Shown here piece after piece: positions 1-9,456 of a stretch of 64,000 nucleotides of DNA. Location: NCBI GenBank assembly GCA_963717455.1, contig OY970336.1:1054001-1118000 (forward strand). Direction: 5' to 3'. Made by a program: the position numbers and the translations under genes. The notes beneath the pieces are model-generated. The model saw only the letters and a list, made by a program, of their open reading frames with translations, did not search any database and was not told where the DNA came from. The first letter of the stretch is position 1, and each line of letters opens with the position of its first letter. The DNA comes from Bog-473 sp963717455 (lineage in GTDB: Bacteria > Actinomycetota > Acidimicrobiia > Acidimicrobiales > RAAP-2).

Positions 1-1440
1 GGCTACCAGATTGAGGGCGGGTTCAACGGCGACGGCGAGCCGCACAACAACTGGTCCGGCTGGGAGGCCACCGGCCGGGTCGAGCGCTCGGGGCTGGCGT
101 GCGACTTCTGGCGGCATCCCTCCGACGCGCTCGACCGGGCCGCCGCCATAGGGTGCAACGCCTTCCGCCTCTCGGTGGAATGGGCCCGCCTGGAGCCCCG
201 ACCCGGTGCATTCGACGACGCCGCCCTGGAGCGCTACGCCGAGATCCTCGCCTTGTGCACGGCGCGCGGCCTGGAGCCGATGGTGACGCTGCACCACTTC
301 ACCCACCCGTGGTGGCTGGGGGAGGAGTTCTGGCTCCGCCCGGGCTCGCCCGACGTCTTCGCCCGCCACGTGGCCCGCATCGTCCCCGCGCTCAGCGCGC
401 ACTGCAGACGCTGGATCACGGTCAACGAGCCCAACATCGTGATGCTCATGGGCTGGATCGAGGGGGCCTGCCCGCCCGGGCGCCGTATGGCCGTCTCCGA
501 CGCCTTCTGCGTGCTCGACAACCTGCTGACCGCGCACGTGCTGGCGGCCGAGGCCGTGACCGCCGTCCAGAGCGGGGCGGAGGTGACGATCAACACGAGC
601 TCGTCGTCGGTCTACGAGCTCGACCGGATGCTGCTCGACCTGCTCGGGCTGCGCGACGCCGGCGTCCATCCGAGCGACGTCGACGGCTACGTGGACGAGC
701 GCCGGGCGGTCCACGACGCCGCCTTCCCGCCACGCCACGCCGGGGAGGCGGCCGTGCGCCGGTTCTTCGCCGCCGTCTCGCCCTACGGAGCGGACCACGA
801 GCCGGGCCGTGGTCAGGCCCGGGCCCGGCTGCGCGGTCTCACGAGACGCCCGGCCCCACGACGCGTGGTCGCCGCGGTGCACGCGTCGCCCCGGGCCCGG
901 GGCCTCGACGCCGTGGGCTTCGACTGGTACGACCCCGTGGCCAGCCACGCCATGCGCGTCCCGGGCCGTCGCACGTCCGCCGGCGGGCGTGACTGGTCCT
1001 TCGGGCGCGCGCTGTGGGACGTCGAGCCGCACCCGGCGGGGCTGCGGTCCTGGTGCGCCACCGAGGCGGCCCTGCGGCCCGGCCTGCCCCTGTGGGTGGT
1101 CGAGAACGGGATGGCGACCCGGGTGCACGCCGGGCGTCCCGTGCCCCGGGAGGACCGGATGGACCGGCCCCACTACGTGCGCCAGCACCTGGGCGCAGTG
1201 GCCGACGCGGTGGCCGACGGTGTCCCGGTGCGCGCCTACCTGCACTGGTCGCTGGTCGACAACTACGAGTGGGGCACCTACGAGCCGCGCTTCGGTCTCT
1301 ACGGCATGGACCGCAGCGACTCCACCACCGTGCGCTGGATGGACACCGACGCCCAGGGCGACGACGCCGCGGGGGAGTTCGCCCGGGTGCTCGGGGGCCT
1401 GCGCGCCGGCGATCGCTCGGTCCTCGACGGACCAGCCTGA
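1..1440 (+). CDS. Family 1 glycoside hydrolase (beta-glucosidase-like), 5' partial
   Basis: The reading frame is open from the first base, so the N-terminus lies outside the window. The visible part begins GYQIEGG, the usual second strand of GH1 enzymes, so only a few residues are missing. GH1 enzymes are retaining beta-glycosidases with a TIM barrel. The acid/base Glu is in VNEPN (visible codon 143) and the nucleophile Glu is in VVENG (codon 368), with FRLSVEWARLEP near the start. Both catalytic motifs are present, so the enzyme should be active. The substrate (beta-glucoside or beta-galactoside) cannot be told from sequence. No signal peptide can be judged. Confidence 0.9.
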   Translation, partial: GYQIEGGFNGDGEPHNNWSGWEATGRVERSGLACDFWRHPSDALDRAAAIGCNAFRLSVEWARLEPRPGAFDDAALERYAEILALCTARGLEPMVTLHHFTHPWWLGEEFWLRPGSPDVFARHVARIVPALSAHCRRWITVNEPNIVMLMGWIEGACPPGRRMAVSDAFCVLDNLLTAHVLAAEAVTAVQSGAEVTINTSSSSVYELDRMLLDLLGLRDAGVHPSDVDGYVDERRAVHDAAFPPRHAGEAAVRRFFAAVSPYGADHEPGRGQARARLRGLTRRPAPRRVVAAVHASPRARGLDAVGFDWYDPVASHAMRVPGRRTSAGGRDWSFGRALWDVEPHPAGLRSWCATEAALRPGLPLWVVENGMATRVHAGRPVPREDRMDRPHYVRQHLGAVADAVADGVPVRAYLHWSLVDNYEWGTYEPRFGLYGMDRSDSTTVRWMDTDAQGDDAAGEFARVLGGLRAGDRSVLDGPA

Positions 1441-1452
1441 GCCGGCGAGCGG

Positions 1453-2103
1453 TCACCCGGCGGGGTCGCTCTCGGGCGTCGCCGCCTCGGACGGGCCTTC
1501 GACCTCGCGCTTCTTCTTGCGACGGTGCAGGACGAAGAGCACCACCACGACGACGGCGATGACGCCGAGCAGGATGTCGGACGCGATCCCACTGGCCTTC
1601 TCGACCCGCTCGCCGACGAAGTAGCCGAGGAGGACGAAGAGGACCCCCCAGCAGATGCCGCCGGCCGCATTGGCGGGCAGGAAGATGCCGTAGTGCATCT
1701 TGGACATGCCGGCCAACCCCGGAATGACCGCGCGCAAGAAGGCGGAGAAGCGGCCGACGAACACGGCGATCGCGCCGCGCCGGCCCAGGAAGTCGAGCGC
1801 GGAGTCGATGCCCCTCTGGCGCTTGCGCAGTGGGCCGAGCTTGAGGAGCTGGCGGCCCCAGCGGTCCCCGATGCCGTAGCCGACCGAGTCGCCCACGATG
1901 GCGCACACCACGACCACCGCGACGATGCCGCCCAGGTTGACACCGCCCCTGGAGGCCAGGACGCCGCCGAGGATGGCGGCGGTCTCGCCGGGGAACACGA
2001 ATCCGAGCATCACCGAGTCCTCCGCGAAGACGAGCAGGCCGATCAGCGCGTAGGCCTCCCACCCGTGCAGGGAGAGCAGTGGCTGGAGCAGGCGACTGAT
2101 CAC
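1453..2103 (-). CDS. DedA family integral membrane protein
   Basis: A 216-residue protein with about five hydrophobic segments. It has the DedA/SNARE-associated pattern: an early FVFPGETAAILGG re-entrant motif, then GDSVGYGIGDRWG, and FVGRFSAFLRAVIPGLAGM in the second half. The C-terminus is basic, then acidic and cytoplasmic. DedA proteins are membrane transporters or scramblases linked to lipid carrier recycling and envelope homeostasis. The exact substrate here is unknown. It is convergent with the upstream glycosidase, with only 12 bp between their stops. Confidence 0.9.
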   Translation of the reverse strand: MISRLLQPLLSLHGWEAYALIGLLVFAEDSVMLGFVFPGETAAILGGVLASRGGVNLGGIVAVVVVCAIVGDSVGYGIGDRWGRQLLKLGPLRKRQRGIDSALDFLGRRGAIAVFVGRFSAFLRAVIPGLAGMSKMHYGIFLPANAAGGICWGVLFVLLGYFVGERVEKASGIASDILLGVIAVVVVVLFVLHRRKKKREVEGPSEAATPESDPAG

Positions 2104-2158
2104 GGAGCGCCCTCAGTGTGGAGCGTGCGGGCAGAGGCGCGGGCCCGCACGGGTGTCG

Positions 2159-3274
2159 TCAGTTGACGGCGCGCAACGGGTATTCGCGCGGGGTGAGCTG
2201 GCGCCATCGGCTCTCCAGCTGAGCGACGAACTCGCGGCCCCGAACGAGATGCGTGAGGATGTCCGCCTGGCCCTGAGGGCGGGCCAGCATCCAGCTGTGG
2301 CCACCGGGCACCCACAGCACCGGCGAGCGCGCGATGGCGGCGAACTCCAGCGCGGTGTGGCCGGGCGTGATGCGGTCGAAGCAGCCCCACTCGTTGAGGA
2401 TGGGGATCTGCTGGGCCACGAGGTGGCGTACCTCGCTGCGCTGGTCGACGGACATCAGCATGCTCCCGACCGGCATGGTCTGCGCCACCGTGCGGATGTT
2501 CTGGCGCATGTCCGGCAGCACGGCGCGCACCGTCGAGTACATGCGCCCCATGGCAAGGTCGGGCAGGTCGAAGACGACGGCGGCGATCATGTCGACCATG
2601 GGCGCGATGTCGGGGAGGAAGGGTGACAGGACGGTCGGCAGGATGCCCCTGCGTTCCTTCCATGCCGGCGTGCTCACGCCGTCGCGGTAGATCACCCCGA
2701 TGGTGCGCCGCGGGTGGTCGTGCGCGAACTGCACCGCCACGGCGCCGCCCATGGAGTGGCCGAGCAGGACCACCGGGCCGGCGTCGACCTTGTGCGCGAT
2801 GGCCATCACCTGGTTGGCCAGGCTCTCCATGGAGACGTCCTGCCACTCGAGAGGGTCGCTTCCGCCGAACCCGGGCAGGCTGGGGTTGATGACGCGCCAG
2901 CCCAGCTGCTCGGCCAGCCGCGCGCTCTCCCGCCAGTACATGCCCCCGCCCGCGAAGTAGCCGTGGATGTTGATGGCCCAGATGGGGGGGGAGCCCGGCC
3001 CGTCGGGACCGTAGGCGTCGACGTTGTCGGAGACGGCGAAGCGGAGGCGCCTGCCCTCCGCCATGATGGAGCTCGGGAGCATGCGGATGGTGGGGGTCTT
3101 GCGGATCTTCCGGACGTACTGGTCGCGCACGACGCCGAGACCGTGGGGGGCGTGACCGGAGTCGACGAGCTGGACCGGGGAGGGGCCGTCGGAGGGGGCG
3201 ATGATGGCGCCGGAGATCTGCAGGGCGTCCTCGGGTTGGGGCGCTTCCTTCGCCTTGAAAAACCGAACCGCCAT
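2159..3274 (-). CDS. Alpha/beta hydrolase
   Basis: A 371-residue protein with an alpha/beta hydrolase core. INIHGYFAGGG forms the oxyanion region, NPSLPGFGGS follows, and the nucleophile elbow is GHSMGG. A late FDRITPGHT and a VPGGHSWM supply candidate acid and histidine residues. The start MAVRFFKAKEAP was chosen because a GGAG-like sequence precedes it and the extra upstream residues look like untranslated leader. The gene diverges from the deacylase across a 146-bp gap that probably holds both promoters. Substrate is unknown; esterase, epoxide hydrolase or C-C hydrolase are all possible. Confidence 0.8.
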   Translation of the reverse strand: MAVRFFKAKEAPQPEDALQISGAIIAPSDGPSPVQLVDSGHAPHGLGVVRDQYVRKIRKTPTIRMLPSSIMAEGRRLRFAVSDNVDAYGPDGPGSPPIWAINIHGYFAGGGMYWRESARLAEQLGWRVINPSLPGFGGSDPLEWQDVSMESLANQVMAIAHKVDAGPVVLLGHSMGGAVAVQFAHDHPRRTIGVIYRDGVSTPAWKERRGILPTVLSPFLPDIAPMVDMIAAVVFDLPDLAMGRMYSTVRAVLPDMRQNIRTVAQTMPVGSMLMSVDQRSEVRHLVAQQIPILNEWGCFDRITPGHTALEFAAIARSPVLWVPGGHSWMLARPQGQADILTHLVRGREFVAQLESRWRQLTPREYPLRAVN

Positions 3275-3420
3275 GCGACACTCCAGTCCCGCGCCGACCT
3301 GGCGCGCGGTCACCCCTACCCGTAAAAGACCCGGGCCCTCGAAACCCACGGTATCCGACCGCTGCCGCAGGCAGGCAACTCGCGCGTGCAACCGGCCGTC
3401 GGGGCTGCGACGATAGGTGC

Positions 3421-5088
3421 ATGCGCGCCGATATCGTGATCCGGGGAGGCACCGTGGTGGACGGGACGGGGTCGGCGGGCAGGCCCGCGGACGTCGCCGT
3501 CACCGGCGGGCGGATCACGGACATCGGACACGGCCTCGCCGGCGAGCGGGTGCTCGACGCAGACGGCCAGGTGGTGTGCCCCGGCTTCATCGACATTCAC
3601 ACCCACTACGACGCGCAGGTGTTCTGGGACCCCGACCTGACGCCGTCCTCGTACCACGGCGTCACGACCGTGATCGCCGGCAACTGCGGGTTCTCCATCG
3701 CGCCCATCCGACCCGACGGCGTCGAGCTCCTCGCGCACACGCTCCAGCACGTCGAGGACATGAGCTTCGACACCCTGGCCGCCGGGGTGCCCTGGGGCGA
3801 GTTCGAGACGTTCCCCCAGTACCTCGACGCGGTCGCGGCGCGGGGGATGGCCCTCAACTACGGGTGCTACGTGGGCCACACCGCGGTGCGGCTCTACGTG
3901 ATGGGCGAGGATGCCTACGAGCGCGCCGCAACCCCCGACGAGATCGCCCGCATGCAGGCGGTGGTGGCCGACGCCATGGCGGGTGGCGCGGCGGGGTTCG
4001 CCTCGAGCGCGTCTCCGACGCACAACGGGGACAGCGGCCGGCCGGTGCCCTCGCGGGTGGCCGACCTGGCCGAGTTGCGGGCCTTGCTCGAGCCCGTCAA
4101 ACAGAGCGGGCGCGGGGTCGTGGCGCTGCTCCCGGGCGGCGTGTTCCCCAACGCAGAGGTGTTCCGCCTCCAACGCGAGGTGGGGCGCCCCTTCACCTGG
4201 ACGGCCCTGCTCACGGTGAAGGGCTACCCGTACCACGAGAAGGTGATCGCCGAGCACGACGCCGCCTGGGCCGAGGGGGTCGAGGTGTGGCCGCAGGTGT
4301 CGTGCCGCCCCCTGGTGTTCCAGATGAACCTCTCCGAGCCGTTCACCCTCAACATGCGGCCGACGTTCGCCGCGCTGATGGGCAAGTCGAAGGCGGAGCG
4401 GGTCGCGGCCTACCGCGACCCGGCCTGGCGTGCCTCCGCCTGGGACGACGTGAGCGGGAAGGCGGGCGGGTTCCCGCTCAATTGGGCCTCCATCTCGGTC
4501 GCCGAGTCGCGCTCGCACCCCGATCTCGCCGACCACCCGGTGGCACTGCTGGCCGAGGAGCGGGGCTGCACGCCGCTGGACGTGATGCTCGACGTGTCGC
4601 TCGACGACGACCTCGAGTCGCGCTTCTGGTCCGTGCTGGCCAACGACGATCCCGATGGCATCGCCTGGTTGCTGCCGCGGGACAACGTGCTCCTCGGGCT
4701 GGCGGACTCGGGAGCGCACGTCTCACAGCTGTGCGACGCGTGCTTCTCGACCGACCTGCTGGGCAACTGGGTGCGTGGGCGCGGGGTCATGCCGCTGGAG
4801 CGGGCCATCCACAAGCTGACGGGTGAACCGGCCGGCGTCTACGGCCTGGCCGACCGCGGGACGGTCGAGATGGGCAAGGCGGCCGACCTGTGCGTCTTCG
4901 ACCCCGAGACGGTGGACCCGGGCCCGCTGCGGCGGGTGCGTGACTTCCCGGCCAATGGCGAGCGCCTCACGGCGGACGCGCCGGTCGGCATGACCCACAC
5001 CTTGGTGAACGGGGTGCCGATCCGGGTCGACGGCGCTCCTGCGGAGCAGGGTCTGGCGGCCCGCCCGGGGGTCGTGTTGCGCGGCTGA
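3421..5088 (+). CDS. N-acyl-D-amino-acid deacylase-like amidohydrolase
   Basis: A 555-residue amidohydrolase superfamily protein. The N-terminal beta-sandwich (IVIRGGTVVDGTG) leads to the metal-binding motif PGFIDIHTHYD and then VTTVIAGNCGFSIAP. GLADSGAHVSQ and a C-terminal GKAADLCVFD are typical of amidohydrolase family 3 (D-aminoacylases and relatives). These enzymes hydrolyse N-acyl amides of D-amino acids or related cyclic amides using one or two zinc ions. The length matches the family. No clear Shine-Dalgarno sequence precedes the ATG, so translation may be leaderless. Confidence 0.85.
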   Translation: MRADIVIRGGTVVDGTGSAGRPADVAVTGGRITDIGHGLAGERVLDADGQVVCPGFIDIHTHYDAQVFWDPDLTPSSYHGVTTVIAGNCGFSIAPIRPDGVELLAHTLQHVEDMSFDTLAAGVPWGEFETFPQYLDAVAARGMALNYGCYVGHTAVRLYVMGEDAYERAATPDEIARMQAVVADAMAGGAAGFASSASPTHNGDSGRPVPSRVADLAELRALLEPVKQSGRGVVALLPGGVFPNAEVFRLQREVGRPFTWTALLTVKGYPYHEKVIAEHDAAWAEGVEVWPQVSCRPLVFQMNLSEPFTLNMRPTFAALMGKSKAERVAAYRDPAWRASAWDDVSGKAGGFPLNWASISVAESRSHPDLADHPVALLAEERGCTPLDVMLDVSLDDDLESRFWSVLANDDPDGIAWLLPRDNVLLGLADSGAHVSQLCDACFSTDLLGNWVRGRGVMPLERAIHKLTGEPAGVYGLADRGTVEMGKAADLCVFDPETVDPGPLRRVRDFPANGERLTADAPVGMTHTLVNGVPIRVDGAPAEQGLAARPGVVLRG

Positions 5089-5108
5089 CCGGCGCCGTCA
5101 GGCAGCCG

Positions 5109-5906
5109 CTAGGTGACGTCGCGGCGGAACGTGGTGAAGTAGCCGATGGTGAGGGGCACCAGTCCCCACAGCAGCATGACGAGTCCGCCCTGCCACCACG
5201 TGAGGAGGCGCAACCCTTCACGACCCCCGCCGCCGAAGCCGCGGGCGATGTCCCCGGCCAGCGCGGCGCCCGCCGCGTTGGGCAGCCAGTTCAGGTCGTA
5301 GTGGAAGATCGCCCGGGCCAGGGCGATGAGGATGCTCTCCAGGATCAGCGTGCCGCCGATGGTGAGCAGGATGGCCGCCACCTGGTTCTTGACCAGGGTG
5401 CCGAAGCCGAGCCCGAAGAGCCCCAGCAGGACGGCGGACAGCAGCAGGCCGGGGACGACGGCCCCCACCTGGTCCGTGACGTTCGAGGTCACACCACCGA
5501 GCGCCGCGTTCCAGGGCAGGCCCACGGCAGCCACGGCGACGAGCGAGAGCAGGGCGATGAAGATCGACCATGCCGCGACCGCGATCACCTTGGCCCCGAG
5601 CACGCGGGTTCGCAGCGGGGTCAACACGAGCGTCGTCGTGATCGTCTTGTGCCGGTACTCGCCGGTGACGCAGAGCACGCCCACGATCGGGGCCAGGACC
5701 TCGATCCCGAAGTAGCCGGCACCCAGCAGCGCACGCCGCTGGCGCAGGGTCTGCACGAAGTAGAAGGTATGACCCGGGAAGCCACCCGCACCCGCGAGCA
5801 CGGCGACGCAGATGAGGACCGTCAGCGGGAAGGCGAGGACGAACGTGACCCACACCCCGGGCATCGACCGCATCTTGATCAGCTCCGCCCGCACGGCGTT
5901 GATCAT
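5109..5906 (-). CDS. ABC-2 type transporter permease
   Basis: A 265-residue protein with about six transmembrane segments and the MINAVRAELIKMRSMPGVW start typical of ABC-2 permeases that pair with a separate ATPase. The middle holds GEYRHKTITTTLVLTP, a signature of this permease group. The start overlaps the stop of the upstream ATPase gene by 4 bp (ATGA), so the two are translationally coupled and form one exporter. The exported substrate is not evident; drug, lipid or peptide exporters of this type are common in actinomycetes. Confidence 0.88.
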   Translation of the reverse strand: MINAVRAELIKMRSMPGVWVTFVLAFPLTVLICVAVLAGAGGFPGHTFYFVQTLRQRRALLGAGYFGIEVLAPIVGVLCVTGEYRHKTITTTLVLTPLRTRVLGAKVIAVAAWSIFIALLSLVAVAAVGLPWNAALGGVTSNVTDQVGAVVPGLLLSAVLLGLFGLGFGTLVKNQVAAILLTIGGTLILESILIALARAIFHYDLNWLPNAAGAALAGDIARGFGGGGREGLRLLTWWQGGLVMLLWGLVPLTIGYFTTFRRDVT

Positions 5907-6844
5907 GCGTGCGTGGCCAGCTCGCCGAACCCGAGGCCGGCAGTCAGAGAGAGGAAGACCGACTCGAGGTCGGCTCCCTCATGGGTCAGCTCGTAGAGGA
6001 TGATCTGGTTCGACGCCAGCAGCGGCCCCACCTGCTCGGGCGTGACGCCGTCCATCGCCACCTCGTCGTTGGTGAGCCGGCGGAACGCGACGTGGGCCTC
6101 GGTCAGCACGGCGCAGAGCCGATCCGCCTCGGGCGTGCGGGCCTTCATGACCATGCCGGCCATGCCCGACGTGATCTGCTCCAACGTGCCCTGCGCCTTG
6201 AGCTGGCCGAACGACACGATCACCGCATCGTCGATGGTCTGGGCCATCTCGGCCAGGAGGTGCGACGACACGAGCACCGTGCGGCCCTGGCCGGCGAAGA
6301 AGCGCATGAAGTCGCGCAGCCACGCGATGCCCTGCGGGTCGAGACCGTTGGACGGCTCGTCGAGGATGAGGACGTCGGGATCGCCGATGAGCGCAGTGGC
6401 CAGCTCGAGCCGCTGGCGCATCCCCATGGAGAAGCCGCCCACCTTGCGCTTGGCGTCGGCCGTCAGGCCGACCAGCTCGAGCACCTCGTCGGCGCGTTTC
6501 TCGTCGTGACCCCCGGCGCGGGCCGCCATGCGGAGATGCGTCCTGGCCCGGCGCGCCGGATGGAAGCTGGACGCCTCGAGGACGGCGCCGACGATGCCCG
6601 ACGGGTCCTCGAGGTCCTGGTAGTGACGACCCCCGATGGTGGCGGACCCGGCGGAGGGGTGGACCAGGCCGAGCAGCATGCGCAGCGTGGTCGTCTTGCC
6701 CGACCCGTTGGGCCCGAGGAAGCCCGTCACCCGCCCAGGCTCGACCGTGAACGAAAGGTTGTCGACGGCGACGACGGGCCCGAAGTGCTTGCTGAGGCCG
6801 CTGAACTCGATCGGGAGGCCGCGTGGGGGGGCACCGACGGTCAT
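5903..6844 (-). CDS. ABC transporter ATP-binding protein
   Basis: A 313-residue ATPase with Walker A GPNGSGKTT near residue 45, the signature FSMGMRQRLELA, Walker B VLILDEPSNGLDP and the switch histidine in VLVSSHLLAE. The C-terminal roughly 90 residues form the extra domain typical of DrrA/CcmA-like exporters. It is the first gene of a two-gene operon with the permease. A TetR gene lies just upstream on the same strand, separated by 79 bp, and may regulate the exporter. Confidence 0.92.
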   Translation of the reverse strand: MTVGAPPRGLPIEFSGLSKHFGPVVAVDNLSFTVEPGRVTGFLGPNGSGKTTTLRMLLGLVHPSAGSATIGGRHYQDLEDPSGIVGAVLEASSFHPARRARTHLRMAARAGGHDEKRADEVLELVGLTADAKRKVGGFSMGMRQRLELATALIGDPDVLILDEPSNGLDPQGIAWLRDFMRFFAGQGRTVLVSSHLLAEMAQTIDDAVIVSFGQLKAQGTLEQITSGMAGMVMKARTPEADRLCAVLTEAHVAFRRLTNDEVAMDGVTPEQVGPLLASNQIILYELTHEGADLESVFLSLTAGLGFGELATHA

Positions 6845-6923
6845 CGGGGCGACGTTAGCGCGGGCACCCCGAGGCTTCGGGTCGCGCCGATGGCGCCTCC
6901 ACTGCCGGACGACCTGGGGCGGT

Positions 6924-7532
6924 TCAGGCGGTGGTGCGGTGCTCGACGAGCTCGTCGGGGAGCAGGAGCCGCACCGACACCGCGAGCTCGTCGTAGACCC
7001 GCGCCATGGTGGCCCAGCCGTTGATCCAGCCGACGAGCGCGGAGTACCACACGTGCCCGATCATGCGGGCTCGGTCGGACATGTCCGGGATGTCGGGCTG
7101 GCCCATCGCCCGCGAGATGATCCCCTCCATCAACAGCGTGATCTGCTGTTGGCAGCCGACGGCGCCCGGGTCGGGTGAGGAGAGGGAGGTGAAGACCGCC
7201 GCGACCAGCTTGGGCTGGCGGCCCATGGCGCGCAGCGCACGGTCGAGGACTTCGAGGACGCGATCGGCCGGATGCTCGCCTCGGGGCGGGTGCTGCCCGA
7301 TGCGGGCGTCGAGCATCTCTACCCAGTGGACCAGGGTGGCGGCCAGGAGGTGGTCCTTGCTCGTGAAGTATCGGTAGACCGTTCCCATCGCCACGTCCGC
7401 CTTGGCGGCGACGTCCCGCATCTGCACCGCCTCGTAGCCGCCCTCGAGCCCGAGGGCCATGGCGGCGTCGATGACGCGCTGCCGCCGGGCCTGCTGCGCG
7501 CGGGTGAGCGGGCGGGCCACCGTCTGCTGCAT
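6924..7532 (-). CDS. TetR family transcriptional regulator
   Basis: A 202-residue protein. The N-terminal helix-turn-helix reads VIDAAMALGLEGGYEAVQMRDVAAKADVAMGTVYRYF with the usual KDHLLAA tail, followed by a divergent helical ligand-binding half. TetR proteins repress nearby genes and release DNA when a small ligand binds. It diverges from a second TetR gene across a 61-bp gap and lies upstream of the ABC exporter on the same strand, so self-regulation and control of the exporter are both plausible. Confidence 0.9.
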   Translation of the reverse strand: MQQTVARPLTRAQQARRQRVIDAAMALGLEGGYEAVQMRDVAAKADVAMGTVYRYFTSKDHLLAATLVHWVEMLDARIGQHPPRGEHPADRVLEVLDRALRAMGRQPKLVAAVFTSLSSPDPGAVGCQQQITLLMEGIISRAMGQPDIPDMSDRARMIGHVWYSALVGWINGWATMARVYDELAVSVRLLLPDELVEHRTTA

Positions 7533-7538
7533 CCTGAC

Positions 7539-7585
7539 AGCGTATCCGCACCGTCACCTGGGTCTTCGGGACGTGCAACTACGCT
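7539..7585. promoter_or_regulatory. Divergent promoter region of two TetR genes
   Basis: The hexamer TACGCT, which fits the actinobacterial -10 pattern TAnnnT, occurs on each strand: 7580-7585 facing the rightward gene and 7539-7544 (as AGCGTA) facing the leftward gene. Each lies 6-8 bp from its ATG, the spacing expected for leaderless transcripts. No convincing -35 element is seen. This is an inference from spacing and motif only. Confidence 0.35.
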
Positions 7586-7593
7586 GCGAGGGC

Positions 7594-8397
7594 ATGCCAG
7601 GACGGAGTCCCGGGCGAGACGCCGCCATCGTTGCCCTGGGCGCCCACCCCGATGAGGTGGCCACCACCGACGGCAGGGTCCCGGGCGAGCGCGGGCGGCA
7701 GACCCGTCGGCGGCTGCTCGACGCCACCGTCGAGCTCCTCACGACCACCTCGTGGCGGTCCGTGAAGGTGACCGACATCGCGCGGCAGGCACGGACGTCG
7801 CCGGCGACCTTCTACCAGTACTTCGGCAACGTGGAGCAGGCCATCCGGGTCCTCGCCGAGGGCATGGTGGACCAGGCCGGGCAGCTGGCCCAGCTGGCCG
7901 GGGGGGACTGGTCGGAGGGAGCGAGCTGGGACACCGCGCTGGCGGTCACCGAGGGCTTCCTCGCCTACTGGGAGGACAACCGCGCCGTCTTCCGTGTCGT
8001 CGACCTCGCGACCGAGGAGGGTGACGCCCAGCTGCGCGGCATCCGGGTGCGGGCGCTCAACGCCGTCACGGTGGCCCTGGCCCAGGTGATCGCGTCCGCG
8101 TCACCCTCGCCCGAGGGAGGCCCCGGCGTCGCGACGTCCTCGCCGGCGGGCGCCGACCCGATGGCGGTCGCAGGCACGCTCGTCGCGATGTTCGCCAGCG
8201 TGTCGGCCCACCGCTACGGCTTCGAGTTCTGGGGCATCCGCACCGCCAACCTCATCGACACCCAGGCCCGCATGCTGCACTGGGCCGTCACGGGGCGACC
8301 GGCGCCTCTCGCCGAGGTCCCGCCACGCGAGAAGACCCGGCCGCGCACCGGTCCAGTGCTGGGCGGCGCAACGGCGCGCCGCCGCCGGGCTACTTGA
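7594..8397 (+). CDS. TetR family transcriptional regulator
   Basis: A 267-residue protein. The N-terminal 30 residues are a variable extension, followed by the DNA-binding domain RRRLLDATVELLTTTSWRSVKVTDIARQARTSPATFYQYF. The C-terminal domain contains WEDNRAVFRVVDLATEEGD, similar to long TetR regulators found near acyl-CoA and steroid genes in actinomycetes. It ends tail-to-tail with the cyclase gene, overlapping it by 8 bp. The target genes are not known. Confidence 0.88.
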   Translation: MPGRSPGRDAAIVALGAHPDEVATTDGRVPGERGRQTRRRLLDATVELLTTTSWRSVKVTDIARQARTSPATFYQYFGNVEQAIRVLAEGMVDQAGQLAQLAGGDWSEGASWDTALAVTEGFLAYWEDNRAVFRVVDLATEEGDAQLRGIRVRALNAVTVALAQVIASASPSPEGGPGVATSSPAGADPMAVAGTLVAMFASVSAHRYGFEFWGIRTANLIDTQARMLHWAVTGRPAPLAEVPPREKTRPRTGPVLGGATARRRRAT

Positions 8398-9328
8398 GCG
8401 CGACCGGGTTGAGCGGCGAACCGAGCCCGTGGGTCAGAGGGAGCGGCGTGGCGTCGAGCAGGAAGGTGTATCGGCCGTCCGCCGCGCAGTCCTCGGCCAG
8501 GGGATCGAGCACCCAGTTCTGGCCCTGCGTCATGCCCATCTCCACCAGGTGCAGCAGGTGGACGGGGAGGTAGGCATCCTCGCGCTGGCAGGGGATGACC
8601 TCGAAGGGAAGCGTGTCCGTGGCGACGGCGGCAACGTCGCGGGCGTGGAACCAGCCGGCGGTCTCCATGGTGAGCCCGGGTGAGGGGAACGTGTAGGCGA
8701 GCAGGTCGCGACGCTCCGGAGCGAGATGCACCATCTGGCCGGTGCGCACCAGCAGGATGTCGCCCGGCTCGACGCTGACCCCGGCCAGATCGCACGCGGC
8801 GTCGAGGTCGCCGGGCATGATGGGGTGTCCCGGCTCGAGCACCTCACGCCCGAGGGCGCGGGCCACGTCGAGCAGGATCCCGCGGCTGACCACGGTCGAC
8901 AGGCGGTGGATGCCGCACCGCGCCGCACCGTCGGCCGTGACGGTCGACGCCGGGTAACCGTTGTAGATGACGCCGCCGTAGCTGCTGTGGGCGAGGGCGT
9001 CCCAATGGGTGGCGCACTGGGTGGCCAGGTTCAGGACGTCCTCGCTGAAGCACACCCAGTCCGGTTGGTCGGCGTTGACCGGACGGTTCACCTGGACCAT
9101 GGCACGCGTCGGATTGACGCGGCCCTCGATGAAACCCAGCTGGATCCCCTCCGCCTCCGAGAGGGGCAGCCCGAGGCCGAAGGCCTTGCCCGAGGTCACC
9201 GACGCGGCGGCACGCCGCCTCGCGTCGGCGTCGATGAGGTTCAGCGTGCCGATCTCGTCGTCGGGGCCCCATCGCCCCCAGTTGCGGACTCGGGCGGCCA
9301 CCTCGGCGAACGCGGCGGGGACGGGCAC
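8390..9328 (-). CDS. Cyclase family protein (kynurenine formamidase-like metal hydrolase)
   Basis: A 312-residue protein of the putative cyclase family. The metal-binding signature appears as CATHWDALAHSSYGG near the middle, and DILLVRTGQM and GLTMETAGWFHARDVAAVATDT match the conserved C-terminal half. Family members are zinc or manganese hydrolases acting on cyclic imides, N-formyl amides or lactones. It diverges from the mycofactocin-type alcohol dehydrogenase across a 128-bp gap. The substrate is unknown. Confidence 0.85.
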   Translation of the reverse strand: MPVPAAFAEVAARVRNWGRWGPDDEIGTLNLIDADARRRAAASVTSGKAFGLGLPLSEAEGIQLGFIEGRVNPTRAMVQVNRPVNADQPDWVCFSEDVLNLATQCATHWDALAHSSYGGVIYNGYPASTVTADGAARCGIHRLSTVVSRGILLDVARALGREVLEPGHPIMPGDLDAACDLAGVSVEPGDILLVRTGQMVHLAPERRDLLAYTFPSPGLTMETAGWFHARDVAAVATDTLPFEVIPCQREDAYLPVHLLHLVEMGMTQGQNWVLDPLAEDCAADGRYTFLLDATPLPLTHGLGSPLNPVALK

Positions 9329-9456
9329 GCGCGCACCTTACCGCCGGCCTCGGGCCGTACCCGTGGTCGCGTGGGGGTCCCGTTTGTCGGCGCCCGGGCC
9401 GGGGGGCGATACTGAGGGCGCGAACTGGTTCGCCGAAGCCTCAGGGAGGGATTGCG

